Assembly: GCF_904846225.1 (NCBI RefSeq)
Contig: NZ_CAJGZJ010000024.1
Span: 1 to 38,519 of the forward strand
DNA from: Psychrobacter immobilis
GTDB taxonomy: Bacteria; Pseudomonadota; Gammaproteobacteria; Pseudomonadales; Moraxellaceae
Direction of reading: 5' to 3'
DNA: 38,519 nucleotides
Below the pieces are notes generated by a model. The model had not been told where the DNA came from, made no database searches, and was given only the letters and a program-made list of their open reading frames with translations. Below are positions 9,801 through 17,396 of the stretch, in pieces (position 1 is the stretch's first letter; every line of letters starts with the position of its first letter). Made by a program: the position numbers and the translations under genes.

Positions 9801-10771
9801 AATTAGCTACATAGACTTATGTATATCCATTAAGTCTCATACTTTTTTTGCCACTAAAAATGGACTGTAGTTGTCCGCATTCATCCGCTTGGTTTATCAG
9901 CAATATTGTCTATTTGTATAGTGCTCATACCGTTAGTATCAGCTGCATTCGTAACGCTTTTGCTACTAACTATATATTACTGGTATACCCTATTGTCGTT
10001 GAATAAATAAGATACGTTGTAAGTAGACCAGCGGATAAAATAGGCGATTATATTATTAGATACTTATCGTATTGATAGTATTTAACCTGATAGTGTTCAA
10101 CTTACTATGAGCTATATTTATTGATTACATTACTGGTGTGGTTGGTTGAATCGTTGAGCAAATATCCAATCGCTAGTGGACATTTTTTATAAAAATTAAC
10201 TGCTCTCTAATACTAAACAAAATATAAGTCCACTACCAAATGTATTCAAAACGTACGGCTACGTAACTGCAATTTGCCATATTTTTGTACTAATTACTAG
10301 AATTTTCTTTATACACATACATATTTTTTTTTCAAGGAAATTGCTGTAGCTCTAAACAGGGATGAGTTTGAGGTGAATAATAGCAGTTGATTTGTACAAG
10401 TTATATTCAAAATAAGGGGTTACACAAATAAGGTATAAGCACTTTAATTGAATTATGAACGCTTTGTGAGCTATTAATGATGATTAGAAGTGGCTAGAGA
10501 CAACGTGTTGCGGTTGTGTTTTGGTAACGATGAATTGTAAAAAAGCCGTTATAGCGCCATTATTGTCAAAATATCTTATGGGTTATAATAGTGGATAATG
10601 GATAGCACGATTGATGTTTGAGACATAAGCTACTGTTAGGCTATCTGGCTGTATTTTTATATCGCTTTATATAAAGGTATAAATCTACCTGACCCTTAAA
10701 TCATTTTTAAAAAATCAACAAAAAACGTGTTACTGATCATTGGTTATTTAACATTATTAGGAGAGACAACG
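9801..10771. other. Long AT-rich non-coding region
   Basis: Nearly 1 kb between the divergent AGCS gene and lemA. I found no frame with a plausible ribosome site and no tRNA-like or repeat structure. It must hold the promoters of both flanking genes. A small RNA cannot be excluded. The frame of lemA extends back to an ATG at 10727, but that part lacks a ribosome site. Confidence 0.4.
10563..10589 (+). promoter_or_regulatory. Candidate promoter upstream of lemA
   Basis: TTGTCA (10563-10568) and a perfect TATAAT (10584-10589) are separated by 15 bases, shorter than the ideal 17. It would give a leader of about 175 bases for lemA. Weak prediction based on the -10 match. Confidence 0.35.
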
Positions 10772-11413
10772 ATGACGCGTCAATCAATTGTAAAACCCAT
10801 GTTGCTTGCAGCGATATTAGCAACCTCTACGGTTGGTCTAAGCGGTTGTGGCTACAACAATCTACAAGCACAAGACGAGCAGGTCACGGCTTCATGGTCA
10901 GAAGTGGTCAACCAATATCAACGCCGTTCTGATTTGGTGCCAAACTTAGTCAAAGTGGTACAGCAATATGCGACACAAGAGCAAGAAGTTTTTACTCAAG
11001 TTGCTGAGGCTCGTTCACGTGCTGGTGGCATTACCGTCACCCCTGAGGTGCTCAATGACCCAGAAGCGATGGAGCGTTATGCGGCCGCACAAGAGCAGAT
11101 GACGGGTGCATTATCACGTTTGATGGCAGTGTCTGAGCGTTATCCTGAGCTAAAGTCGGATGCGTTGTTCCAAGACTTGCAAGCCCAGCTTGAAGGGACT
11201 GAAAACCGTATCGCTGTGGCTCGTAACCGCTATATTCAAGAAGTGCAAGGCTACAATACAACCGTACGTCAGTTCCCAACCAATGTGACGGCCAAAGTAT
11301 TCGGTATGTCTGCCAAACCAAACTTTAGCGTTGCTAATGAAGCGGCCATCTCAACGGCACCAAGTGTCGATTTTGATAACAGCAGCAGTAATAGTGCAGC
11401 GCCCGCTGAATAA
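10772..11413 (+). CDS. lemA: LemA family lipoprotein
   Basis: 213 residues from the chosen start. The ATG at 10772 follows AGGAGAGACAACG, a strong ribosome site, whereas the in-frame ATG at 10727 has none. The N-terminus is a lipoprotein signal peptide with lipobox LSGC (Cys26). The body is the alpha-helical LemA domain: SWSEVVNQYQRRSDLVPNLV, a long central helix pair, NRIAVARNRYIQEVQGYN, then FPTNVTAKVFGM. The role of bacterial LemA is poorly defined; the protein is usually encoded beside TPM/YgcG-type membrane proteins, as here. The C-terminal tail is rich in Ser, Asn and Ala. It heads a three-gene plus-strand cluster with the two TPM genes. Confidence 0.93.
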   Translation: MTRQSIVKPMLLAAILATSTVGLSGCGYNNLQAQDEQVTASWSEVVNQYQRRSDLVPNLVKVVQQYATQEQEVFTQVAEARSRAGGITVTPEVLNDPEAMERYAAAQEQMTGALSRLMAVSERYPELKSDALFQDLQAQLEGTENRIAVARNRYIQEVQGYNTTVRQFPTNVTAKVFGMSAKPNFSVANEAAISTAPSVDFDNSSSNSAAPAE

Positions 11414-11552
11414 TATTAATTCAATATAAAAATAGAGCGGTATTTGCTGCTCTATTGGTTTAGATTAAGCAGCCAAATTTGTTTGAAAGGTGTTGATAGA
11501 TATGAATGCCTATTAATTTAGTACCGATGTCACTTAAGGTGGTATAGATTAG

Positions 11553-12734
11553 ATGAATAATTCAAAAGCACTCTTATCAGCATTATTGTTTACCATGAGC
11601 AGTGTGACTGCGTTGCATGCTGCCCCTGCCGATACGGTCACATCTACAGATACTACCTCCAGCATGCAGAACCGTAGTGTTGAGGATTTGGTGGCGATTG
11701 CCAAAGCTGGCGAGTCAAACGAAGCCATTAATGATGCGGTATTGGGTAATGAGGCTATCAATGGGGTCATACTGGGCAATGATGCTATCAATCCCAATGC
11801 GGCTAATGGGGATAACGAAGCCACAGCCGAAGCACCTGTAGCAAATAAACCGGCAGTGCAATCAAGCGCGCCAAGTGTCAATGCAGACAAACTCATATTA
11901 AATGAGCCAGTCGTCGATCAGGCAAACATCTTAAATCCGCAAGAAAAACAACGGTTGCAAGCGCAGCTTAAAGGTATTTATCAGCAAGGTTTAGCGCAAG
12001 CCGCTGTCGTCATCGTACCAACAACAAATGGCACGCCCATCTTTGATTACGCGCTACAAGTAGCAGAAAAATGGCAGCTTGGCGACAAAGACATTGATGA
12101 TGGTTTGTTGATAGTGGTCGCGGTCAATGACCGTGATATGTATATTTTAACGGGTTATGGATTGGAGGGCGTATTACCAGATGCTGCCGTCAACCGCATC
12201 ATTCGTGAAGATATCACACCCTTATTTAAACAAGATAATTATGGCGCTGGAATATTGGCTGGCGTTGATGCACTCAAATCACGTTTGACTGCTGATCCTG
12301 AGGTGTTAGCCCGTGCCGATGCGCAAGCAGCCGAGCGTGGTTCTCAGCAGCAAGCATCTGATCAGCTACCAGCCCCTATTTTCTTATTCATCATGGCATT
12401 GATATTTGGTAGCTTTATTACCAGTATTTTTGGTCGCGTATTTGGCTCTATCCTGACGGCTGGTGGTTTTTTCGCAGGCTCATTAGCGTTAGGCGGTGGC
12501 TTTTTCATGACATTGATTATGGCGATATTTTTATGGCTATTTCTGATCTCACGCGGTAGTGGTGGCGGTAAAGGCGGCGGCGGTAAAGGTGGACGTAGAG
12601 GCAGCGGTATGATTTTCCTCCCTGGTATGGGCGGTGGCAGCGGTGGAGGCTTTGGCGGTGGTGGTTTCGGCGGGGGCGGATTCGGTGGTGGTGGCGGCGG
12701 ATTTGGTGGCGGCGGTGCTGGTGGTTCGTGGTAA
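11553..12734 (+). CDS. TPM domain (YgcG-like) protein with glycine-rich tail
   Basis: 393 residues. A signal peptide ends near AHAAPA (about residue 24). Residues about 55-90 hold imperfect repeats based on GNEAIN/GNDAIN. A TPM domain spans about 118-245, starting at VVDQANILNP and including GYGLEGVLPDA. Hydrophobic segments at about 274-333 are followed by a basic Gly-Lys-Arg stretch and a tail of repeated GGGF units ending GGSW. TPM proteins are implicated in membrane protein quality control or photosystem repair in other organisms, but the bacterial YgcG type is largely uncharacterised. It follows lemA by 139 bp and precedes a second TPM gene by about 50 bp, indicating an operon. AAGG lies some way upstream of the ATG. 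Confidence 0.9.
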   Translation: MNNSKALLSALLFTMSSVTALHAAPADTVTSTDTTSSMQNRSVEDLVAIAKAGESNEAINDAVLGNEAINGVILGNDAINPNAANGDNEATAEAPVANKPAVQSSAPSVNADKLILNEPVVDQANILNPQEKQRLQAQLKGIYQQGLAQAAVVIVPTTNGTPIFDYALQVAEKWQLGDKDIDDGLLIVVAVNDRDMYILTGYGLEGVLPDAAVNRIIREDITPLFKQDNYGAGILAGVDALKSRLTADPEVLARADAQAAERGSQQQASDQLPAPIFLFIMALIFGSFITSIFGRVFGSILTAGGFFAGSLALGGGFFMTLIMAIFLWLFLISRGSGGGKGGGGKGGRRGSGMIFLPGMGGGSGGGFGGGGFGGGGFGGGGGGFGGGGAGGSW

Positions 12735-12785
12735 ATCCATTCACCAAACGACCTTCAGCAATGATGTACTTGAGGAAATAATATA

Positions 12786-13310
12786 ATGGCAGAAAATAAC
12801 CCTAAAAACTCCGGCTTTGCCCGCTGGTGGCGTCAAGTTTTGTTTGTCCCTTTATTGCATAGTAAGTGGCTAACAGCAGAGGCGAAGGCGCGCCTAACAG
12901 CCAAAGTAACGAGCGCTGAGCGTGGGCATCGTGGTGAGTTGTTTTTGATCGTAGAGAATCACTTACCCATCCAAGAGGCTTATCATATCGGCTGCCGTGA
13001 TCGTGCCATTGACTTGTTCAGTGAGTATCGAGTGTGGGATACCGAAGAAAATACGGGCGTTTTAATCTATGTCAATATCTGTGAGCATCAGCTAGAGATC
13101 GTTGCTGATCGAGGCATCAGTGCGCACGTTAGCCCAACCATATGGCGTGCAATGTGTGACAAAGCCATATCAGGTATTGCCAATCAAAAGACAGAAGAGA
13201 GTTTGACTGAATTATTAGATGAGATAGGGCAAGTGCTACGTCAGTATTATCATCTTGAGCACAATCCATCAGGCAATGAGTTGTCTGATACGGTGGTTTT
13301 TTTGAAATAA
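12786..13310 (+). CDS. TPM domain protein, short form without signal peptide
   Basis: 174 residues, a TPM domain protein resembling the partner of the longer YgcG-like protein upstream. It has no signal peptide; a short region (about 14-24, RWWRQVLFVPLL) is amphipathic or membrane-touching. The TPM core runs from about residue 28 to 160, with ELFLIVENHLPIQEAYHIG, VWDTEENTGVLIYVNICE and VADRGIS motifs. GAGG upstream of the ATG supports the start. The gene closes the lemA/TPM/TPM set; this three-gene arrangement is common in proteobacteria and suggests the products act together at the membrane. Confidence 0.85.
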   Translation: MAENNPKNSGFARWWRQVLFVPLLHSKWLTAEAKARLTAKVTSAERGHRGELFLIVENHLPIQEAYHIGCRDRAIDLFSEYRVWDTEENTGVLIYVNICEHQLEIVADRGISAHVSPTIWRAMCDKAISGIANQKTEESLTELLDEIGQVLRQYYHLEHNPSGNELSDTVVFLK

Positions 13311-13407
13311 AATGCGCGTCACAAAAAATCACCAAACAATATTATAACCATATGACAGAAAGCGCTTAAGTCATTACTTTTAAATAAATAACCGTTACTG
13401 GAACACT

Positions 13408-14406
13408 ATGATTGATTTGATAAAAAAACTACCAAAAGCTGAGCTGCATTTACATATTGAAGGCTCATTAGAACCTGAGCTCATGTTTAGACTGGCCAAA
13501 AAGAACGGTATAGATATCCCTTATAAAGACATAGAAGATGTGCGCAATGCTTATAACTTCACCAACTTGCAAACTTTTTTAGATATCTACTATGCGGGTG
13601 CAAACGTTCTACTCACCAAAGATGATTTTTATGATTTGACGTGGGAATACATGCTTAAGTGTGTGGAAGACAACGTCATTCATACAGAAATATTTTTTGA
13701 TCCACAAACACATACATCAAGAGGCGTACCTTTTGAAGCCGTGATAACGGGTATCAAAGAAGCGCTTGCGGATGCCAAAGAAAAATACGGCATTACGTCT
13801 TGTATTATCATGTGTTTTTTAAGGCATTTATCACAAGAAGAAGCGTTTGAGACTTTAGAGGAAGCTTTGATGTTTAAAGATGACATTGTTGGTGTCGGTC
13901 TTGATTCTTCAGAGCTGGGAAACCCGCCTTCAAAGTTCAAAGAAGTGTTTGAAAAGTCAAAAGAAGCGGGCTTCAAATTGGTGGCGCATGCTGGAGAGGA
14001 GGCCGATTTTTCATATATTTATGAAGCGTTAGATTTATTAAAAATCAATAGAATCGATCATGGCGTGCAGTCTATAAAAAGCCCAGAGCTGATGCAAAGA
14101 CTCAAAGATGAGCAAATGCCGCTGACCGTTTGTCCAAACTCAAATATCGAACTCAAGGTCTTTGAAACTTATAAAGCGCACAATATTAAAGAGCTTTTGG
14201 ACTATGGTCTAAATATTAGCGTCAATTCAGATGATCCAGCGTATTTTAAAGGTTACATTAATCAAAACTTTATCAATTTGTGTGAACACTTACCGCTGAC
14301 CGAAGAAGATATTATCACGTTGGTCAAAAACTCTTTTAGATCGGCATTTATAGATGATGAGCTTAAAGCAGCTTATTTAGCGAGAGTTGATCTTGCATCA
14401 CAATAA
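13408..14406 (+). CDS. Adenosine/adenine deaminase family protein, probably adenine deaminase
   Basis: 332 residues of the metal-dependent amidohydrolase fold. Seen: metal-binding His14 and His16 in AELHLHIEGSLEPELM, FFDPQTHTSRG, HAGEE with the catalytic Glu context, RIDHGV, and VNSDDPAYF with the metal-binding Asp. The family deaminates adenosine or adenine for purine salvage in the cytoplasm. The opening LPKAELHLHIEGSLEPELMF, the YYAGANVL segment and LDSSELGNPPSKF resemble, from memory, the bacterial/fungal adenine deaminase branch (yeast Aah1, Pseudomonas PA0148) more than E. coli Add. Automated annotation would probably say adenosine deaminase. It is a single gene with its own terminator, facing the Sir2 gene. 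Confidence 0.9.
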   Translation: MIDLIKKLPKAELHLHIEGSLEPELMFRLAKKNGIDIPYKDIEDVRNAYNFTNLQTFLDIYYAGANVLLTKDDFYDLTWEYMLKCVEDNVIHTEIFFDPQTHTSRGVPFEAVITGIKEALADAKEKYGITSCIIMCFLRHLSQEEAFETLEEALMFKDDIVGVGLDSSELGNPPSKFKEVFEKSKEAGFKLVAHAGEEADFSYIYEALDLLKINRIDHGVQSIKSPELMQRLKDEQMPLTVCPNSNIELKVFETYKAHNIKELLDYGLNISVNSDDPAYFKGYINQNFINLCEHLPLTEEDIITLVKNSFRSAFIDDELKAAYLARVDLASQ

Positions 14407-14450
14407 GCTCTGAATAGAGTGAATTTTAAGTACTAAGTTTTAAATACTGG

Positions 14451-14486
14451 GGCTTAACGGTTTATATGAATCGTTAAGCCTTTTTT
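14451..14486 (+). terminator. Rho-independent terminator of the deaminase gene
   Basis: GGCTTAACG (14451-14459) pairs perfectly with CGTTAAGCC (14472-14480), followed by six T. It lies about 45 bp after the stop codon. Confidence 0.9.
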
Positions 14487-14490
14487 ATTG

Positions 14491-14620
14491 TATAGTCAGT
14501 CAAAAGTTAAATCGATACACCAATAGTCAGATACTACTGGAATGAATTTTCCTCGCTTGCTGTGCCATTGCAGACAGAGGCTTCGAAAAATTTTCAAAAG
14601 GATATCTGTACTATTTAATA
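14491..14620 (+). repeat. Dispersed intergenic palindrome, copy C
   Basis: Starts TATAGTCAGTCAAAAGTTAA directly after the T-run of the preceding terminator. It contains ATACTACTGGAATGAATTTT as left arm and the core CTTGCTGTGCC (14556-14566) then GACAGAGGCT (14573-14582). The right arm is partly decayed: it keeps AAAATTTTC but lacks the CCAGTAGT seen in copy B. It sits in the convergent gap between the deaminase and Sir2 genes. Confidence 0.65.
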
Positions 14621-14652
14621 TTCAGCTTTGTATTCTAGACACTCATTCATGA

Positions 14653-15453
14653 TTACAAAGCCGTGATTTGATTTATCAGTGCGGGCATTACTAAACCAGC
14701 TTTTTCTGATAACGTGATATCAACGATAGTATTGGGCGTCGGATGTGGATTTATTTCAACAATTTTGGCACCATTTTGCTTGGCCAATTGTGCCAGTCCA
14801 GCAGCAGGATAAACGAGGCTTGATGTACCAATACTGATAAATACCTCGCAGTTGGCGGCGGCGTCTTCTGCGGTTTGCCATGCTTGTATGGGTAACGCTT
14901 CGCCAAACCAAACGATATCTGGCCTGATATAACCGTCACAATGTGGGCAGGAAATCAGTGCCTCATCAAAACTTATGGTGTCTTCGCTATTATAAGAAGC
15001 CTTTGATTGATTTTGATAAGGTGTCTCACACTGACTACAGCGGTTATGCCATAGATTGCCATGCAAATGAGTCACTGTATTGCCAGCTTGTTCATGCAAG
15101 TCATCGACGTTTTGCGTAATAAGTGTCAATGATTGATTTGATGATTGAGTATGATATTGCCACTCAGCCAAGGCATGATGTGCCAGATTTGGTTTTTTAT
15201 CCGCGACCAGTTGTCTGCGCCATTGATACCATGACCATACTAGCTTTGGATCGCGAGCGAACGCTTCGGGTGTGGCCAAATCTTCGACACCGTAGTTCTC
15301 CCACAAGCCTGTCTGCTTGTCTCGAAAAGTCGGAATACCGCTTTCTGCTGAAATTCCTGCACCCGTTAAAATACAAATGCGCTGTTTCGATGCCAATAGT
15401 TTGGCTGTGTCCTGCACTTGTGCTATTAACGCTGGTGATAATTCTGCTAACAT
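14653..15453 (-). CDS. cobB: Sir2 family NAD-dependent protein deacylase (CobB-like)
   Basis: 266 residues from the ATG at 15453, which has AAGGG nearby upstream. The frame continues to an ATG at 15516 without a comparable site. Seen: the NAD-binding TGAGISAESGIPTFR (about 30-44), TQNVDDLHEQAG, catalytic His131 in HLHGN, and four zinc cysteines (Cys139, Cys142, Cys169, Cys172). Tyr76 and Arg79 form the YxxR pair that in E. coli CobB and human SIRT5 binds acidic acyl groups, so lysine desuccinylation as well as deacetylation is plausible. The enzyme acts in the cytoplasm on acyl-lysine proteins. Its start lies only 19 bp from that of the divergent small membrane protein gene. Confidence 0.93.
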   Translation of the reverse strand: MLAELSPALIAQVQDTAKLLASKQRICILTGAGISAESGIPTFRDKQTGLWENYGVEDLATPEAFARDPKLVWSWYQWRRQLVADKKPNLAHHALAEWQYHTQSSNQSLTLITQNVDDLHEQAGNTVTHLHGNLWHNRCSQCETPYQNQSKASYNSEDTISFDEALISCPHCDGYIRPDIVWFGEALPIQAWQTAEDAAANCEVFISIGTSSLVYPAAGLAQLAKQNGAKIVEINPHPTPNTIVDITLSEKAGLVMPALINQITAL

Positions 15454-15472
15454 GAGCCAACCCTTATTAATA

Positions 15473-15856
15473 ATGGATACTCTTTTTATGATAGACGGAA
15501 TTTGGTGGCTTGTCATACTGCTCGTCGTTATTGCAGCCTTATGGCTATTGGCAAAGTCTCGCGGCGTGAAAGCGGGTGAGACAACTTATAATAGACCGTT
15601 AAAAGGCGCAAAGAAATCAGCAAATGATGGTCTACAAAAAACCTCGGCATTATTAAAACAGTATTTTCCTGATTATCGAGTCACTCGTAAGACAAACCAT
15701 TTACTGCTCAGTAAGCAAGATAAAAAAATAGCAATGATCACCATTGACAAAAAAATTGCCACTGGTCAGCGCCGTCTCGGAAATGTGCCTGTGTTTAATT
15801 ATCATCGTGTACCCAACCGCGCACAACTCACTGCCAACTTGCAAGATGCAGAGTAG
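15473..15856 (+). CDS. Small membrane-anchored protein of unknown function
   Basis: 127 residues from the ATG at 15473. In-frame ATGs at 15452 and 15488 are equally possible, because none has a clear ribosome site. One transmembrane segment near the N-terminus (IWWLVILLVVIAALWLLA) is followed by a basic stretch and a compact soluble domain (about 50-127) that includes YFPDYRVTRKTNHLLLSK and a short beta-rich part. I do not recognise a named family. It is divergent from and almost touching the Sir2 gene. Confidence 0.75.
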   Translation: MDTLFMIDGIWWLVILLVVIAALWLLAKSRGVKAGETTYNRPLKGAKKSANDGLQKTSALLKQYFPDYRVTRKTNHLLLSKQDKKIAMITIDKKIATGQRRLGNVPVFNYHRVPNRAQLTANLQDAE

Positions 15857-16009
15857 GCTAACGCTATGATGGACATGTGCAGAATGATAGACGCACAGCA
15901 AAATACACAAATATTCCTAAAAGTATATTTGAAAAATCGTGAGCAAGTTTAGGGAATACTGGGAATGAATAAGTTTAGGTAATGCTAAGGAAGGGTTAAA
16001 TACGATGAT

Positions 16010-16086
16010 TGGTGCGCTCGGCGGGAATCGAACCCACGACCCTCGGCTTCGGAGACCGATACTCTATCCAACTGAGCTACGAGCGC
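16010..16086 (-). tRNA. tRNA-Arg (anticodon CCG)
   Basis: Minus-strand cloverleaf of 77 nt. The acceptor stem is GCGCTCG (16086-16080) with CGAGCGC (16020-16014). The D-arm contains AGCTCAGTTGG, and the T-arm contains GGGTTCGATTCCC. The anticodon stem TCGGT/GCCGA encloses the loop CTCCGAA, giving anticodon CCG, which reads the Arg codon CGG. The discriminator is A and the 3' CCA is encoded (16012-16010). Confidence 0.97.
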
Positions 16087-16446
16087 ATAATAACGATGAT
16101 ATGCTATATTGACCAACACCGTGCTTAAAGCGAGCATTATAAGCAGTATCATGTGTCGAAAAATAAAGACCGCTTAGTCTAACAAATAAAAACCATAAAG
16201 CCAATGAATGAAGGCAGGGATTGATGTTTTTTAAGAAAAAATAGGATAGTCATTAAACAGGCATGGCAATTTACCTGTCTTTTCCCTTATAATGTCAGGG
16301 AGAATTTATATTTAAAATCACCGATTACAAGTGCGCTGGCACGCGGGATGGCTGTTTGTTATTGATGATAAAAAGTCATCGATGAAGGACAGACAGAACG
16401 CCTGAGCTATGTAAATGCTTGTATACGTAACAAGAGAACGTGACGA
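16087..16446. other. Intergenic region upstream of the cytochrome gene
   Basis: No gene seen. It should hold the promoter of the minus-strand tRNA and that of the cytochrome gene. A TATAAT occurs at 16288-16293 on the plus strand, without a good -35 at the usual spacing. Confidence 0.35.
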
Positions 16447-17127
16447 ATGAGAAAAGTGGTTATGTTGTCGGCAGCTGCCATTCTAGGAATTGCTAGTATC
16501 GCGGTGAGCCAAGCTGAAGATGTTGCAGACACCGCTGTAACTGTCTCTGATGTAGCAAAAGCACAAGAGGTGGTCGAAAACGCGCCACAAAAGCTAGGTG
16601 ATGATACCCAAGCTGCTGCTGATACTACAGATGACACTGCTGTGGTCGATGCGAGCGCGCAAGCAGACAGCACCACAGATGACGCTGCGGCAACAGAAGA
16701 AACCGCCGCTGCAGCGCCTGCTGCCGAAAAAGAGCCAATTCCACAAGATACGCCGCAAGTGCAAAAGCTGATCGCTCTCTATCCTAATTTGATTGCGCGT
16801 ATTCAGCCTGTTGCCAAAGTATGCTTTGAAGAGGATGAGGTTTGTGATGTGACTGCACGTGCTGCTGGCCCAGCAGCTGGCGACGGGCCTCGTGATGGCA
16901 AAGCAGTATACAATGCTGTGTGTCATACTTGTCATGCTGCAGGCCTACTTGGTTCTCCTGTTTTTGCCGATGCTGGCGCTTGGGGACCACGTATAGCAAA
17001 AGGTAAAGATACGTTATATACCCACGCTATCAATGGTTTCAATGCCATGCCTGCAAAAGGTGGTGCTGATATCCCTGATGAAGAAGTTCAAAATGCTGTG
17101 GACTATATGGTTGAACAAGCAAGCTAA
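16447..17127 (+). CDS. Periplasmic c5-like mono-heme cytochrome with long acidic linker
   Basis: 226 residues. A signal peptide is cleaved near AVSQAEDVA (about residue 22). Residues about 25-95 form a low-complexity Ala/Asp/Thr/Glu-rich linker. The C-terminal domain (about 105-226) is a class I cytochrome c of the c5 type: heme-binding CHTCH at 159-163, and axial Met201 in FNAMPAKGG. An extra Cys126/Cys133 pair could form a disulfide. Cytochrome c5 carries electrons in the periplasm to terminal oxidases or other acceptors. The start follows GAGAACGTGACGA, a modest ribosome site. A strong terminator follows, so it is probably monocistronic. Confidence 0.92.
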   Translation: MRKVVMLSAAAILGIASIAVSQAEDVADTAVTVSDVAKAQEVVENAPQKLGDDTQAAADTTDDTAVVDASAQADSTTDDAAATEETAAAAPAAEKEPIPQDTPQVQKLIALYPNLIARIQPVAKVCFEEDEVCDVTARAAGPAAGDGPRDGKAVYNAVCHTCHAAGLLGSPVFADAGAWGPRIAKGKDTLYTHAINGFNAMPAKGGADIPDEEVQNAVDYMVEQAS

Positions 17128-17151
17128 TAAAATTGTGCATCCTCTATCTGT

Positions 17152-17190
17152 AAAGCGTCTATTTCATTTTATGAGATAGGCGCTTTTTTA
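17152..17190 (+). terminator. Rho-independent terminator of the cytochrome gene
   Basis: A 16-bp stem (left 17152-17167, right 17171-17186, two G-U pairs) with a 3-base loop, followed by T residues. Its core AAAGCGTCTATTTCAT is nearly the same sequence as the terminator between the LprI-like gene and proS. Confidence 0.9.
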
Positions 17191-17289
17191 ATAACAAGTA
17201 TTATTAATATGATACTTCTCAGACATTGCCGTTGAAATTCACTGACACTAGCCTCATTTTATGGCATTACACCGTCTCTTCTGGATATT

Positions 17290-17345
17290 AGGGCATGTTG
17301 AATATTGTAAACAGTCAGTGTCAGTGACTGATGTTCAACACGCCT
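17290..17345. repeat. Nested palindrome upstream of the ABC transporter genes
   Basis: Outer arms GGCATGTTGAATAT (17292-17305) and ATGTTCAACACGCC (17331-17344) pair with one mismatch and one wobble. Inside them CAGTCA (17312-17317) pairs with TGACTG (17325-17330). The 56-bp structure ends about 50 bp before the ATG of the ATPase gene. It could be a small dispersed element, an operator or a 5' leader hairpin. Confidence 0.55.
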
Positions 17346-17396
17346 TAATACTCTAAAAAGTTCTTATATAAATTTATAACAAATAAAGAGGTTTTC

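Noticed and set aside
12517..12747. Minus-strand frames rich in His, Arg and Thr
   Set aside because: They mirror the glycine-repeat tail of the TPM protein (GGN codons read backward) and have no independent support.
15317..15472. The longer N-terminal extension of the small membrane protein
   Set aside because: The first 45 or so codons lie on the reverse complement of the sir2 coding region and resemble no signal or domain; the transmembrane helix starts later.
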